Source: Nitrospirota bacterium (GTDB lineage: Bacteria > Nitrospirota > Leptospirillia > Leptospirillales > Leptospirillaceae). From it: a stretch of 41,682 nt of DNA. Shown one piece after another: positions 23,945 to 32,987 of the stretch. The notes below the pieces were generated by a model. That model had not been told where the DNA came from. It did not search any database and was given only the letters and a program-made list of their open reading frames with translations. The stretch's first letter is position 1. Each line of letters starts with the position of its first letter. The stretch covers positions 1 to 41,682 of the forward strand of contig JAMCWM010000054.1 in the NCBI GenBank assembly GCA_023481175.1, read 5' to 3'. Both the position numbers and the translations under genes were made by a program.

Positions 23945-23952
23945 GACACTAT
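23932..23952. promoter_or_regulatory. Inverted-repeat operator over the -10 box and start codon
   Basis: ATAGTGT (23932-23938) and ACACTAT (23946-23952) are perfect inverted repeats with a 7-base spacer that is mostly the -10 box. A dimeric repressor bound here would block RNA polymerase; the RHH protein encoded directly downstream is the natural candidate. Confidence 0.75.
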
Positions 23953-24136
23953 GAAAAGGATGACCCTGCGCATGAATGAAGCGCTGTACAGAATCATAAA
24001 GGAACGGGCCACGCGAGAGCACCGTTCGATTCATGCCGAGATCCTGGTCGTCCTTGAGCGCTTCTTCGGCAAGGGGCGTGGAATGGAGATTCTGGTGGAA
24101 GAGGAAGAGGAAGGGTCCGGGTCCAGGGATCGCTGA
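23951..24136 (+). CDS. Arc/CopG-like ribbon-helix-helix protein
   Basis: A 61-residue protein. MKRMTLRMNEALYRIIKERA followed by TREHRSIHAEILVVLERFF is the strand-helix-helix of Arc-type repressors, with the beta strand KRMTLRM contacting DNA. The C-terminus is a run of Glu (EEEEEG) that may be disordered. The predicted mRNA is leaderless and the promoter holds a perfect inverted repeat, so autoregulation is likely. The next gene follows after 47 bases on the same strand, and this protein probably controls the coiled-coil/membrane/vWA genes too. No toxin is recognisable. Confidence 0.82.
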   Translation: MKRMTLRMNEALYRIIKERATREHRSIHAEILVVLERFFGKGRGMEILVEEEEEGSGSRDR

Positions 24137-24183
24137 TGGGGGGCCGGTAAGACAAACGGAGAGCGAAGGGAAAGGAAACGACG

Positions 24184-24525
24184 ATGCTGGGTGACAAGGA
24201 CATTAACAAGATTATCAACGCGGTCAAGGAGTACAACGACCTTCTCGAAAAATCCTCGGTGGTCATGGACCGTCTGGCGGAGACAAAGAAGCAGTGGGAT
24301 ATCCTTCTGACGGACAGGGACGCCCTTCGGGCCGAGTCGGAGCGGATGAACCGGTTCATCGCCCAGTTCAAGGAGGACTACCAGAACTTTCACGCCCGGG
24401 AGTCCCAGTGGGTGAATTCGGTCGCCGACCTCCACACCAAGCTCCAGTTCATGGTCGACGAACTCAATACCATTGTCAGCCACCACCGGAGAAATTCGGT
24501 CGAGGGAAGTGGCGTTATCAACTAA
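24184..24525 (+). CDS. Small coiled-coil protein of unknown function
   Basis: A 113-residue soluble protein with no signal peptide. It is almost wholly helical and heptad-rich from residue 10 to 98 (INAVKEYNDLLEKSSVVMDR, LAETKKQWDILLTDRDALRA, DLHTKLQFMVDELNTIV). I do not recognise the family. AAAGGAAA lies seven bases before ATG 24184. It is the first structural gene of the module and may bind the cytoplasmic coiled coil of the membrane protein encoded 45 bases downstream. Confidence 0.7.
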   Translation: MLGDKDINKIINAVKEYNDLLEKSSVVMDRLAETKKQWDILLTDRDALRAESERMNRFIAQFKEDYQNFHARESQWVNSVADLHTKLQFMVDELNTIVSHHRRNSVEGSGVIN

Positions 24526-24570
24526 CGCAAGGCTGGTTGCCCTGAGGGGGGACCAAAAAGGAGCGATGCC

Positions 24571-25659
24571 ATGAGACACAAGACGCTTTCCAAACCCGTT
24601 TTCCCGGACGACGATCTCATCCGGAAGACCGGCCATGAGGACGGACTGGCGGGGCTTCCGGCCGGAAGCAGTTACGAGCCCGGTCCCTTCGAGCGCTCGA
24701 TCATCGCGGCGGGGGAGTCGAAGATCAGCGAGATCTATGCCCAGACGGCCCAGGAACTTTACCGGCACGAAGGACGGTCGTCCAACCTGTCCAATGCCTA
24801 CGAGTCCAACCAGTACCGCCTCAAGGACGTGCTGGTTCGCTACAAGAACCGGAAGGAGGTCGTCGGACGCGATGTGGTCATTCCGGTCCCCTATTTCGTC
24901 CACTGGCTGGTGGTCATCATGCTGGCGATCGGAGAGTTCCCCTTGAATGTGGTCGTTTTCCGGATGTTCGGAGAACCCGAGCTGATGACCTACGTCATGA
25001 GCATGACGCTGTCCCTGACGCTTCCCCTGATCGGCGTCTTCCTGGGGCTCCAGATCCGGACGCTGGTTCCGCCGAAGATCGCCACGGCGGTCATGATCTT
25101 TCTGGCCCCGGTCACCGTTCTGGGGGCTCTCACCGCTCTCTCCTTCATCCGCAACATGTACGTGACCCTTCATACCGAACACCGTCTCGGTGATTCGTCG
25201 GGCAACATGGTCTACGCCATGTTCGCCATCAACCTCCTGATCTTCATGGGAGCCTACATGGTCTCTTTCTTCGCCCACGACCAGGATTCGGAACTCGACG
25301 CCCTCCATGTGGCCGTCGTCCGGCTCGACAAGAAGCGGACGAAGCTCAGGGAGAAGCTGTCCCAGGCCATCTCCAAAACCAACGCCGTCATCCGGGCCGG
25401 CCGTGGGGAGGCGGAGCGGGTCCTTTCTGAAACGGCGGCCAAGATCGCCATCTATCGCCAGGCCAACATGGCGTCGCGCGGGGGAACGGTCGCTCCCTCC
25501 TCCTTCTCCAGAAATCCCGAGTCTCCGACCTTGAAGCGCTGGTGGCCCGATCTCAAGATCCCGGATGCGGCAGAGTCGATGGCGACCCCCAACACGGGAG
25601 GAGGTTCGAAGCCGACCGATGGGCAGGGACGGACCCTATTTTCGACGGGGAGGGCGTAA
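24571..25659 (+). CDS. Four-helix membrane protein with cytoplasmic coiled coil, unknown function
   Basis: A 362-residue protein I cannot assign. Residues 1-103 are hydrophilic. Four membrane segments follow: about 105-130 (VPYFVHWLVVIMLAIGEF), 139-161, 168-192 and 211-235 (AMFAINLLIFMGAYMVSFFA). Residues 237-295 are a charged helix or coiled coil (DALHVAVVRLDKKRTKLREK), and the tail is Ser/Pro/Gly-rich. There is no ATP-binding or channel motif. The gene is followed one base after its stop by the vWA gene (TAAG-ATG), so the two products are very likely made in concert. Role inferred as membrane anchor or scaffold of the module. Confidence 0.75.
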   Translation: MRHKTLSKPVFPDDDLIRKTGHEDGLAGLPAGSSYEPGPFERSIIAAGESKISEIYAQTAQELYRHEGRSSNLSNAYESNQYRLKDVLVRYKNRKEVVGRDVVIPVPYFVHWLVVIMLAIGEFPLNVVVFRMFGEPELMTYVMSMTLSLTLPLIGVFLGLQIRTLVPPKIATAVMIFLAPVTVLGALTALSFIRNMYVTLHTEHRLGDSSGNMVYAMFAINLLIFMGAYMVSFFAHDQDSELDALHVAVVRLDKKRTKLREKLSQAISKTNAVIRAGRGEAERVLSETAAKIAIYRQANMASRGGTVAPSSFSRNPESPTLKRWWPDLKIPDAAESMATPNTGGGSKPTDGQGRTLFSTGRA

Positions 25660-25660
25660 G

Positions 25661-26545
25661 ATGAACGCATGGGGAGAGAGGGCCGGACGCCTTGTGGCCG
25701 GCCTCGGGATGGGGGTACTGGCACTTCTTGCGGCCCCCGCTGTGCCGGGATCCTGGACGGGGGGGGGCGAACCGTCCGTCGCCCGGGCGGAGGACGCCTC
25801 GGATCCGGGACGGGACATCCTGGTCTTCGTCGACGAAACGGGAAGCACAGGCCGCCAGTTCGACGTGTACAGACGGGCTCTCCTCGACCGGATCGTGCCG
25901 GAACTCAAGGCCGGCGACCGCCTGAGGGTCGCCCCGATCGTCGACGACAATTCGCTGGTCTCGAGTTTCATGGCCGAAGGGATCCTGCCCGCCCGGCCCT
26001 CCTTCGACAGTCTCTCGGACAATGAAATCGACTACAAGAACGAGGTCAAGAAGGAAAAGGCCCAGGACAACGAGATCCGGGAGAAGCTTCTGACGACGCT
26101 CAAGGCCAAGCTCGCCAAGCCCGGCAAATCCCGGTACACGGATCTTTTCGGGGCGGCCCGCATGGCCTCGCAGCTCTTTTCCGCCGACCGGCGGAGGCCG
26201 ATTCTCGTTTTCCTCTCGGACATGCAGGAGGACCGGGGCCGCTTCCGCTACCGGGACATGAAGTGGAACGCCCGGGATCTGACGCGGGTGGAAAAGGCCT
26301 ATGGTTTTCCCGACCTCAAGAATGTCTGTGTCTATGTGATCGGAACCCGGTCTCCCTCGATCGAGAAGACGCGGAAGATGATCGAATTCTGGACGGAGTA
26401 CTTCAAGAAGTCGGGGGCGGACATCACGCCGTCCCAGGTCGGATCGATGATCGTCAACTGGCCTCCGAGCGAGTCCTGCGGCAAACCCCGGGCTCTTCCG
26501 AAGAAGGGGGAGAGCTGGCTTCAGAAGCTCCGGAAGCAGCTCTGA
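25661..26545 (+). CDS. Secreted von Willebrand factor A (vWA) domain protein
   Basis: A 294-residue protein with an N-terminal signal sequence (hydrophobic core LVAGLGMGVLALLAAPAVPG, probable cut near ARAED at 42-44). The vWA domain follows: DILVFVDETGSTGRQ contains a MIDAS-like DxTxS motif, VAPIVDDNSLVSSF is the next strand, and ILVFLSDMQEDRGRF carries the third metal loop. Such domains bind partner proteins through a divalent cation. The C-terminus is basic. GGGAGGG precedes ATG 25661. It acts outside the cytoplasmic membrane and most likely contacts the membrane protein encoded just before it. No MoxR ATPase or toxin domain is present. Confidence 0.85.
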   Translation: MNAWGERAGRLVAGLGMGVLALLAAPAVPGSWTGGGEPSVARAEDASDPGRDILVFVDETGSTGRQFDVYRRALLDRIVPELKAGDRLRVAPIVDDNSLVSSFMAEGILPARPSFDSLSDNEIDYKNEVKKEKAQDNEIREKLLTTLKAKLAKPGKSRYTDLFGAARMASQLFSADRRRPILVFLSDMQEDRGRFRYRDMKWNARDLTRVEKAYGFPDLKNVCVYVIGTRSPSIEKTRKMIEFWTEYFKKSGADITPSQVGSMIVNWPPSESCGKPRALPKKGESWLQKLRKQL

Positions 26546-26571
26546 CAAGCCAGGGAGACCTTCCTCCCCGG

Positions 26572-26603
26572 GCCCTCCGGTTTCAGGACCGGAGGGCTTT
26601 TCT
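26572..26603 (+). terminator. Intrinsic terminator after vWA gene
   Basis: GCCCTCCGGT (26572-26581) and ACCGGAGGGC (26588-26597) form a perfect 10-bp stem with a 6-base loop, then TTTTCTGATTT. It overlaps the last codon of the convergent pgm gene. Confidence 0.88.
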
Positions 26604-28238
26604 GATTTCCCGGTCCGCCGTCTCCAGGATTTCCTTCAGATGGTCTTCGCTTCGTGTACTTTCCCCGTAGATCTTGAGAATCTCCTCCGTCCCCGAAGGA
26701 CGGGCTGCAAACCATCCCGAATCGCATTCGACCTTGATGCCTCCGATCGGCGGACCGCCTCCCGGGGCGGTGGTCAGAATTCGCCGGACAGGCTCCCCCC
26801 CCAGTGTGGAAAGGGGAAGGCGGTCCGGGGTGATTTTCGCGAGGGCTGCCCGGAGGGCGGAGTCGGCCGGGGCATCGATCCTCCGGTAGAAATGAGGACC
26901 GAAGCGGGAGACGAGCTCTTCGTAGTGAAGCCCCGGTTCCCGGCCGGTGACGGCCGCGATTTCTGCCGCGCAAAGGCCGGGGATGAGCGCATCCTTGTCG
27001 GTGGTCCAGACCTTCCCGTCCTTTCGCAGAAAGGTGGCCCCGGCCGATTCCTCCCCCCCGAAGCCCACTGTCCCGTCGAGAAGGCCTTCCACGAACCATT
27101 TGAAGCCGACAGGCACCTCCAAAAGGGGCCGTCCCAGGGATTCGGCCACCCGGTCGATCATCCGGCTCGAGACGAGGGTCTTGCCGATGCGGACTCCGGA
27201 TCCCCAGCGCGGGCGATGGGAAAAGAGGTAGGAGATCAGGACCGAGAGATAGTGGTTGGGATTCATGAGTCCGGCCTTTGGCGAGACGATCCCGTGGCGG
27301 TCGTGATCGGTATCGCATCCGAAGGCGATGTCGAAACGGTCGGCCATTCCCACAAGACTTTTCATGGCCCAGGGGGAGGAGGGATCCATCCGGATACGCC
27401 CGTCCCAGTCGACGGTCATGAAGGAAAACGTCGGATCGACGGTCTCCCGGACGACGGTCAGGTTGAGGCCGTATTCTTCGGCGATCCTCCCCCAGTAATG
27501 GACTCCGGCCCCTCCCAGGGGATCGACGCCGATCCGAAGGCCCGAGCTCCGGATCGCCTCCATGTCGATGACCTCCCCCAGATCGGCCACATAGGCGGAG
27601 AGATAGTCGCGGCCATGGACGGTCTCGGAGATGATCGCGCGCTCGAAGGGCATCCGGCGGATCCCGGAGAGTCGCTCCGCCAGGAGCCGGTTGGCGGTTT
27701 CCTCGATCCAGCGGGTGGCGACGGGATCGGCCGGTCCGCCGGACGGGGGATTGTACTTGAACCCCCCGTCCTCCGGGGGGTTGTGGGAGGGGGTGATCAC
27801 GATCCCGTCGGCAGGGGAGGGCGGCGATCCCCCGTCCCGGGGCCGGTTGTAGGACAGGATCGCATGGCTGACCACCGGGGTGGGCGTCGGCTCGTCCCTG
27901 TCGGAGACGATGGTGGTGACTCCGTTGGCGGCGAGAACGGAGAGGGTGGTGACGAAGGCGGGTCGGGAGAGGGCATGGGTATCGGCCCCGACAAAGAGGG
28001 GGCCGTCGATGCCCTGAGATTTCCGGTAGAGGCAGACAGCCTGGGTGACCGCCAGGATGTGGTCTTCGTTGAAGGATCCCGAAAAGGCGCTCCCCCGGTG
28101 GCCGGAGGTCCCGAAGGAGATTCGCTGGGCGGGATTGTCCGGGTCCGGTCTTTTGGCAAAGAAGTCGGTGACGAGCCTCGGAATGTCGACGATCAGGGAG
28201 GGCGGGGGCAACTGTCCCGCCAGGGGGCTCACGGTCAT
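26583..28238 (-). CDS. pgm: Phosphoglucomutase (alpha-D-glucose phosphate-specific)
   Basis: A 551-residue alpha-D-phosphohexomutase of the E. coli Pgm type (546 residues), interconverting glucose 1- and 6-phosphate for glycogen, trehalose and cell-envelope sugar synthesis. The phosphoserine loop is VITPSHNPPEDGGFKYNPPS, the metal loop is FGCDTDHDRHGIV, the sugar-binding loop is GFGGEESAGATFLR, and the C-terminal phosphate-binding loop is RPSGTEEILKIYGES. RISFGTSGHRGSAF marks the N-terminus. Start ATG at 28238, with GGAG upstream; it overlaps the HAD gene stop by ATGA. Last gene of a four-gene minus-strand unit; a shared terminator hairpin lies at its end. Confidence 0.95.
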   Translation of the reverse strand: MTVSPLAGQLPPPSLIVDIPRLVTDFFAKRPDPDNPAQRISFGTSGHRGSAFSGSFNEDHILAVTQAVCLYRKSQGIDGPLFVGADTHALSRPAFVTTLSVLAANGVTTIVSDRDEPTPTPVVSHAILSYNRPRDGGSPPSPADGIVITPSHNPPEDGGFKYNPPSGGPADPVATRWIEETANRLLAERLSGIRRMPFERAIISETVHGRDYLSAYVADLGEVIDMEAIRSSGLRIGVDPLGGAGVHYWGRIAEEYGLNLTVVRETVDPTFSFMTVDWDGRIRMDPSSPWAMKSLVGMADRFDIAFGCDTDHDRHGIVSPKAGLMNPNHYLSVLISYLFSHRPRWGSGVRIGKTLVSSRMIDRVAESLGRPLLEVPVGFKWFVEGLLDGTVGFGGEESAGATFLRKDGKVWTTDKDALIPGLCAAEIAAVTGREPGLHYEELVSRFGPHFYRRIDAPADSALRAALAKITPDRLPLSTLGGEPVRRILTTAPGGGPPIGGIKVECDSGWFAARPSGTEEILKIYGESTRSEDHLKEILETADREIRKALRS

Positions 28239-28927
28239 GGGCGGCTCCTTTTTTCGGATGAGGGGAGGCACAGGGTGTCGAAGTCGAGATCGAGAATGTC
28301 GGCAATGTGGCCGACGGAAAGGTCCGGCGGGGGACAGGAGGCCATGAGGGCCCGGTCTTCGGCATAATGGCCCTGCCGCGGAAGGATGGTCGTGACCCGG
28401 TCCTGCCAGACGGCCTTGAAGGCCGTCAGTATCCGGATCTTGTCGTCGACAAGGACATAGTGGTCCGCCGGATAGCGTTCTTCGATGTCGGACACCATCT
28501 GCTCCTTGTGGATGTAGACAAGAACATGGCCTTCGGCCGCCTCCCAGAGTCCCGAGCGTTCGATCTTGCGGGGCTGGAAGACGGCGTCCCCGTCCGAGAG
28601 GATGACGACCGCGCCCTTCTTCCGGAGGATCCGGACCACGTCGAGGGCCCTCGGGTGAAGGAGTGTCGCAAAGGGATAGTCGACCATCCAGGAAGACATG
28701 CGCAACAGCCGGGGGTCGTGGAGCTCCTCTTCCCGGTAGAGCTGGAGAGCCCCCAGGTAGTCGGCGTATCCGATCCGGTTCCATCGTTCGGTGAAGATGG
28801 TCCAGTAACGCTCCCGGGCGTGTGAGCCGTACTCCTCCTCCAGATGTCGGACGAGATCGGCCTGAAGGCGGTCGTTGTCCAGAAGGGTGTTGTCGACATC
28901 GATCAGAAAGACTCTCCGGAGGGCCAT
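28235..28927 (-). CDS. HAD-family hydrolase
   Basis: A 230-residue haloacid dehalogenase-like protein. Motif I is FLIDVDNTLLDND (nucleophile Asp and acid Asp), motif II is VVILSDGDAVFQ, and motif IV is YVLVDDKIRIL; a helical cap lies at about residues 20-85. These enzymes are mostly phosphatases of small phosphorylated metabolites; the substrate cannot be inferred. ATG at 28927 has AAGGAG five bases upstream. It overlaps pgm by ATGA and lies 14 bases after the cupin gene, so a link to sugar phosphate metabolism is possible. Confidence 0.85.
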   Translation of the reverse strand: MALRRVFLIDVDNTLLDNDRLQADLVRHLEEEYGSHARERYWTIFTERWNRIGYADYLGALQLYREEELHDPRLLRMSSWMVDYPFATLLHPRALDVVRILRKKGAVVILSDGDAVFQPRKIERSGLWEAAEGHVLVYIHKEQMVSDIEERYPADHYVLVDDKIRILTAFKAVWQDRVTTILPRQGHYAEDRALMASCPPPDLSVGHIADILDLDFDTLCLPSSEKRSRP

Positions 28928-28941
28928 CTCCGCTCCTTGAT

Positions 28942-29427
28942 TCAGGTTCCGCCCGTCGACTCTTCGAAGGGGGATCCGGGCGCGTCCCACAGGGAAAAGT
29001 CCTGGAAATCGAAGGCCGGTGCGACCGTGCATGTGGCGAGGCTGAAGACTCCGAGGGACCGGGCCCGCTGCCAGGCGCCGGCCGGAACGATCGCCAGACA
29101 GTTCCCGGCCTCCCGGTCGAGCTCCCGGGTCTCGGGGGGCGCCTCCCGCCCGAAGGAGAGGAGGAGGGGGGCGCCTCCGGCATGGTGCCAGATCTCGCAG
29201 GAGGAGACGCGATGCCACCGGGTCTCGACGTGGCCCGGAATCAGAAAGAGAATCACCGAAACGGCGCCCCTGACGGGCCCCGTCCCGTCGGCCGGCCGCA
29301 CCGTCTCCTCCGAACGGTGGACTTCCCGGTAGTAGCCCCCCTCGGGATGGGGACGAAGGCCATGGTCTTCGATGGCCCGGAGAACCTCCGGCGCCTCCGG
29401 GTCGTCCGGCCTCTTTCCCGTCTCCAT
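28942..29427 (-). CDS. Cupin_5 (DUF985) family protein
   Basis: A 161-residue protein of the cupin superfamily. HGLRPHPEGGYYREVHRSEE, SVILFLIPGHVETRWHRVSS, EIWHHAGGAPLLL and AIVPAGAWQRARS are the conserved DUF985 blocks; several His and Glu residues could bind a metal. The biochemical function of the family is not settled; some members are reported as sugar-related. The ATG at 29427 overlaps the stop of the MDR gene (TGATG). Confidence 0.85.
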   Translation of the reverse strand: METGKRPDDPEAPEVLRAIEDHGLRPHPEGGYYREVHRSEETVRPADGTGPVRGAVSVILFLIPGHVETRWHRVSSCEIWHHAGGAPLLLSFGREAPPETRELDREAGNCLAIVPAGAWQRARSLGVFSLATCTVAPAFDFQDFSLWDAPGSPFEESTGGT

Positions 29428-30428
29428 CAGAATCTCAGGCAGATCTTGCCGGTGAAGTCTCCCTCCTCCAGGATCCGGAAGGCCTCGGAGGCTTCCCCGA
29501 AGGGGAGGACGCGGTCGATCACGGGATGAAGCCCATTTTGGACGATGGCTTCGAGCATCCTCTCGAAGTGGGCCCGGCTCCCCACGTAGACCCCCGAGAG
29601 GGAAAGCTGTTTCGAAAGGAGAGGGAAGACGGGGAGCGCCGCCTGGCCGCCGGAAAGAACGCCGATGACCGCCACATGGCCCTGGGGCCGGGTGGCGGCC
29701 AGAGAGCGCGCCAGGGTCTGGGCCCCGCCGACCTCGATCACGTGATCGACCCCCTCTCCCCCGGTTTTCTCCAGGACCTCCTTTTCCCAGTCGGGGTGGA
29801 TCCGGTAGTTGATTCCGGCATCGGCCCCCAACCCGAGGGCCTTCTCGAGTTTTCTGTCGGAGGAGGAGAGAAGGATGACGCGGGCTCCGGCCATCTTGGC
29901 GAACTGGAGCGCGAAGAGGGAGACCCCTCCCGTTCCCTGGACCAGGACCGTCTGGCCGGGTTTGAGACGACCGGAGACGAAGAGGGCGTTCCATGCGGTC
30001 ACGGCGGCACAGGGGAGGGTGGCCGCCTCCTCGAAGGAGAGGGCGTCGGGGATACGGACGACCCCGTCCTCCGGGAGAAGGACCTGTTCGGCGAGAACGC
30101 CGTCCCGGTCTCCTCCCAGGGCCAGGGGGCGTCTGGGAGGGGAGCCGTCGATCCAGGCCTGGTTGAAGATCCCCGCCACCCGGTCGCCGACAGAGACCCG
30201 GGTGACGCCAGGACCGGCGGAGATCACCGTTCCGGCCCCGTCGGAGAGAGGAATGAGGGGAAGGCGGAGATTGGGGTAATGGCCACGAAGAATGAGAAGG
30301 TCCCGATAGTTGAGGGAGGCGGAGCGGATTCCGACGACTACTTCTTTCGGGCCGGGAACGGGGGGCTCCCGGCGGGCGGGACGGAGGGCATCCGCCGTTC
30401 CCGGTTCACGGATTTCGAAGAGGTTCAT
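29427..30428 (-). CDS. Quinone oxidoreductase-like MDR protein
   Basis: A 333-residue medium-chain dehydrogenase/reductase. SASLNYRDLLILRGHYPN and PLSDGAGTVISAGPGV belong to the GroES-like domain, and VLVQGTGGVSLFALQFAKMA is the NAD(P)-binding fold (GTGGVS instead of AASGGVG). The catalytic-zinc ligands of alcohol dehydrogenases (Cys, His) and the structural Cys4 loop are absent, so it is a zinc-free NADPH:quinone reductase or enoyl reductase type. The substrate is unknown. GGAG precedes ATG 30428. First gene of the minus-strand unit; divergent from the TlpA-like gene across a 149-base gap. Confidence 0.88.
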   Translation of the reverse strand: MNLFEIREPGTADALRPARREPPVPGPKEVVVGIRSASLNYRDLLILRGHYPNLRLPLIPLSDGAGTVISAGPGVTRVSVGDRVAGIFNQAWIDGSPPRRPLALGGDRDGVLAEQVLLPEDGVVRIPDALSFEEAATLPCAAVTAWNALFVSGRLKPGQTVLVQGTGGVSLFALQFAKMAGARVILLSSSDRKLEKALGLGADAGINYRIHPDWEKEVLEKTGGEGVDHVIEVGGAQTLARSLAATRPQGHVAVIGVLSGGQAALPVFPLLSKQLSLSGVYVGSRAHFERMLEAIVQNGLHPVIDRVLPFGEASEAFRILEEGDFTGKICLRF

Positions 30429-30577
30429 GGGGGGCTCCCGGGGTGTGTGTGGTTGTCTCTGGAAGACTATCGGATTGCCGCGGGAGATTGCAATGGGGAT
30501 TTTGTCGCATCAGGACCCTCTTGTGATAAAATCGGTTGCGGGATGTCTCGTCCCCGAACTCACAAGAAAGGAATGCC

Positions 30578-31183
30578 ATGCCGGAAAAGCCCGTTTCCCT
30601 TCTCCCGACCGGGAGACGCCTCCTCCTCTGGAGGCTGTCGCTCCTTGTCGCAGTCTTCCTGCCCTTGACGGCGGGGGCCTCGACCCTCACGGACAGTCTC
30701 GGAATCTCTCTCTTCGACGCCCGGGAGAAGGCTCCGGAGATCAAGGCTCCGGATCTTTCCGGCCGGACCCTTCACCTCTCGGACTACCGGGGGAAGGTGG
30801 TCCTCCTGAATTTCTGGGCCACCTGGTGCGATCCATGCAAGAAAGAGATCCCGTCCCTGATCGCCCTCCAGAAGAAGCTCTCCGGACGTTCCTTCGTGGT
30901 GGTCAGCGTGGCCATGGACCGGCGCATTTCCCATATTCCCCCCTTTGTCCGGAAATTCGGGATCGACTATCCGGTCCTGGAGGGACGGAAGGGACGGGTT
31001 GACGCCCGCTATTTCGGGCTCGGACTTCCCCAGAGCTATGTCATCCTTCCTGACGGAACGCTGGTGGGACGCGTAGTCGGCGGGAGGGACTGGAGTTCTT
31101 CCGGGTTCGTCGACTACTTCCGGTCCCTTTCGGCGAAGACTTCGGAGGAGACGTCCTCCGGAAGCGGAAGGGGGAACATGTGA
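30578..31183 (+). CDS. TlpA-like thiol-disulfide oxidoreductase
   Basis: A 201-residue extracytoplasmic thioredoxin-fold protein. The N-terminus has a basic start then LLLWRLSLLVAVFLPLTAGA, a signal peptide or anchor. The active site is NFWATWCDPCKKEIPSL (CxxC, Cys-Asp-Pro-Cys), and GLPQSYVILPDGTLVGRVVG includes the cis-Pro loop. Such proteins reduce or maintain disulfides of cytochromes and other exported proteins. AAAGGA precedes ATG 30578, which I prefer to an upstream ATG at 30536. Its stop overlaps the nadE GTG, so they are co-expressed. Confidence 0.9.
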   Translation: MPEKPVSLLPTGRRLLLWRLSLLVAVFLPLTAGASTLTDSLGISLFDAREKAPEIKAPDLSGRTLHLSDYRGKVVLLNFWATWCDPCKKEIPSLIALQKKLSGRSFVVVSVAMDRRISHIPPFVRKFGIDYPVLEGRKGRVDARYFGLGLPQSYVILPDGTLVGRVVGGRDWSSSGFVDYFRSLSAKTSEETSSGSGRGNM

Positions 31184-32937
31184 GAAGCCTTCGCGTCGCC
31201 CTGTTCCAGATCAATTCCGTGGTGGGCGATCTTGACGGAAATACCGACAAGATCCGCCGCCATCTCAAGTCCGCCCTCTCCCGGAACATCGACATCGCCG
31301 CCTTCCCGGAGCTCGCGATCACGGGATATCCTCCCGAGGATCTTCTTCTGAAGCCCACCTTTCTCGAAAAAAATCGGAAAGCCCTGTCGGACCTTCTGAA
31401 CGTGGCGCCGGAGATTCTCCTCATCGTGGGCTTCGTGGAGCAGGCCGACGACATCTACAACGCCGCGGCGATGATCTACGGCGGCCGGATCGTGGGAATC
31501 CAGCGGAAGCAGTACCTTCCGAACTACGGCGTCTTCGACGAGAACCGCTACTTCCAGTCCGGAAACGAGAATACCATCCTCCGATACCGGAACGTGACGA
31601 TCGGGGTGAACATCTGCGAAGATATCTGGTATCCGAAGGGCCCCCTCTACCACCAGACCCTCGACGGCGACGCGGAGGTCATCGTCAACCTCTCGGCCTC
31701 CCCTTTCCATGCCGGAAAGCGGGAGGTCCGGGAGTCGATGCTCAAGACGCGGGCCGCCGACAACGGAACGTACATCGTCTACACCAACCTGGTGGGAGGA
31801 CAGGACGAGCTGGTCTTCGACGGCCAGAGTCTCGTGATCGGTCCCGAGGGGGAGATCGAGTCGCGGGGAAAGGCCTTCGCCGAGGATGTGATCATCAGCG
31901 AGATCGACGTGGACCGGGTCTTCGGCGTCCGCCTCCACGATCCCCGCCGGCGCAAGGAGAAGCAGACCCGTGTCTACGGCGGCGACTGGGGGCAGTTCCC
32001 CATGACGGAGGTCAACCTCGACGGGGACCGACCCGTCTCTCCGGGCGTCCCCCGCCCTCTCGTCAGGGGACCCCTGGTCGAGCCCCTCTCCCCGGTCCGC
32101 GAGGTCTACGAAGCCCTGGTGATGGGGGTCCGGGACTATGTGGGAAAGAACGGTCTCGCCGACGTCCTGATCGGCATCTCCGGCGGGATCGATTCGGCCC
32201 TGGTGGCAGCGGTGGCCTGCGACGCCCTGGGGCCGTCCCATGTCCACGGGCTCTTCATGCCGTCGGTCTATACCTCGGAGGAGAGCCGGGAGGACGCCCA
32301 CCGTCTCTCCTCCAACCTTGGGTTTTCCCTGGAGACGATTCCGATCGACACACTGGTCGGGGAGTTCTTGGCCCGCCTCTCCCCTCTTTTCGGGGATCGG
32401 GGGCCGGACACGACCGAGGAGAATCTTCAGCCCCGGATCCGGGGAATGCTCCTGATGGCCCTTTCGAACAAGTTCGGACACCTCGTCCTGACCACCGGGA
32501 ACAAGTCGGAGATGAGCGTCGGCTACATGACCCTCTACGGCGACATGGCCGGAGGATTCGCCGTCCTCAAGGATGTCCCGAAGACGGTCGTCTACCAGCT
32601 CGCGAACCTCCGGAACGGACTTTATCCGGGAGGAATCCCGGAGCGGATCCTGACGAAAAAGCCCACGGCGGAGCTGAAGGAGAACCAGTTCGACACGGAC
32701 TCCCTCCCTCCTTACGAGATCCTGGATCCGATCATGGAGGCCTATGTCGAGGAGGACCTCGGGTACGAGGAAATCGTGGGGCGGGGCTTCGACCCCTCCG
32801 ACGTGGCCCGGGTCATCCGACTGATCGACAGGAGCGAGTACAAGCGGCGCCAGTCCCCTCCGGGGGTCAAGATCTCCATGAGGGCCTTCGGAAAGGACTG
32901 GAGGCTACCCATGACCAACCGATTCAAGGGCGTCTGA
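31180..32937 (+). CDS. nadE: Glutamine-dependent NAD+ synthetase
   Basis: A 585-residue two-domain enzyme making NAD from deamido-NAD, ATP and glutamine. The N-terminal nitrilase domain has its catalytic triad in [17 protein letters not shown] (Glu), [13 protein letters not shown] (Lys) and [13 protein letters not shown] (Cys). The C-terminal synthetase has the PP-loop [20 protein letters not shown] and [23 protein letters not shown] start overlapping the tlpA stop by GTGA. Confidence 0.96.
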   Translation: MRSLRVALFQINSVVGDLDGNTDKIRRHLKSALSRNIDIAAFPELAITGYPPEDLLLKPTFLEKNRKALSDLLNVAPEILLIVGFVEQADDIYNAAAMIYGGRIVGIQRKQYLPNYGVFDENRYFQSGNENTILRYRNVTIGVNICEDIWYPKGPLYHQTLDGDAEVIVNLSASPFHAGKREVRESMLKTRAADNGTYIVYTNLVGGQDELVFDGQSLVIGPEGEIESRGKAFAEDVIISEIDVDRVFGVRLHDPRRRKEKQTRVYGGDWGQFPMTEVNLDGDRPVSPGVPRPLVRGPLVEPLSPVREVYEALVMGVRDYVGKNGLADVLIGISGGIDSALVAAVACDALGPSHVHGLFMPSVYTSEESREDAHRLSSNLGFSLETIPIDTLVGEFLARLSPLFGDRGPDTTEENLQPRIRGMLLMALSNKFGHLVLTTGNKSEMSVGYMTLYGDMAGGFAVLKDVPKTVVYQLANLRNGLYPGGIPERILTKKPTAELKENQFDTDSLPPYEILDPIMEAYVEEDLGYEEIVGRGFDPSDVARVIRLIDRSEYKRRQSPPGVKISMRAFGKDWRLPMTNRFKGV

Positions 32938-32987
32938 TCCTGCATGCCCGACACGGCCAGAGAGCCGGCAGAAAGAGAGACCGAAGA

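Noticed and set aside
23951..24525. Toxin-antitoxin pair (RHH antitoxin plus following small gene)
   Set aside because: The 113-residue neighbour is a plain coiled coil with no RelE, MazF, PIN or HipA features, and there is a 47-base gap and further genes in the unit.
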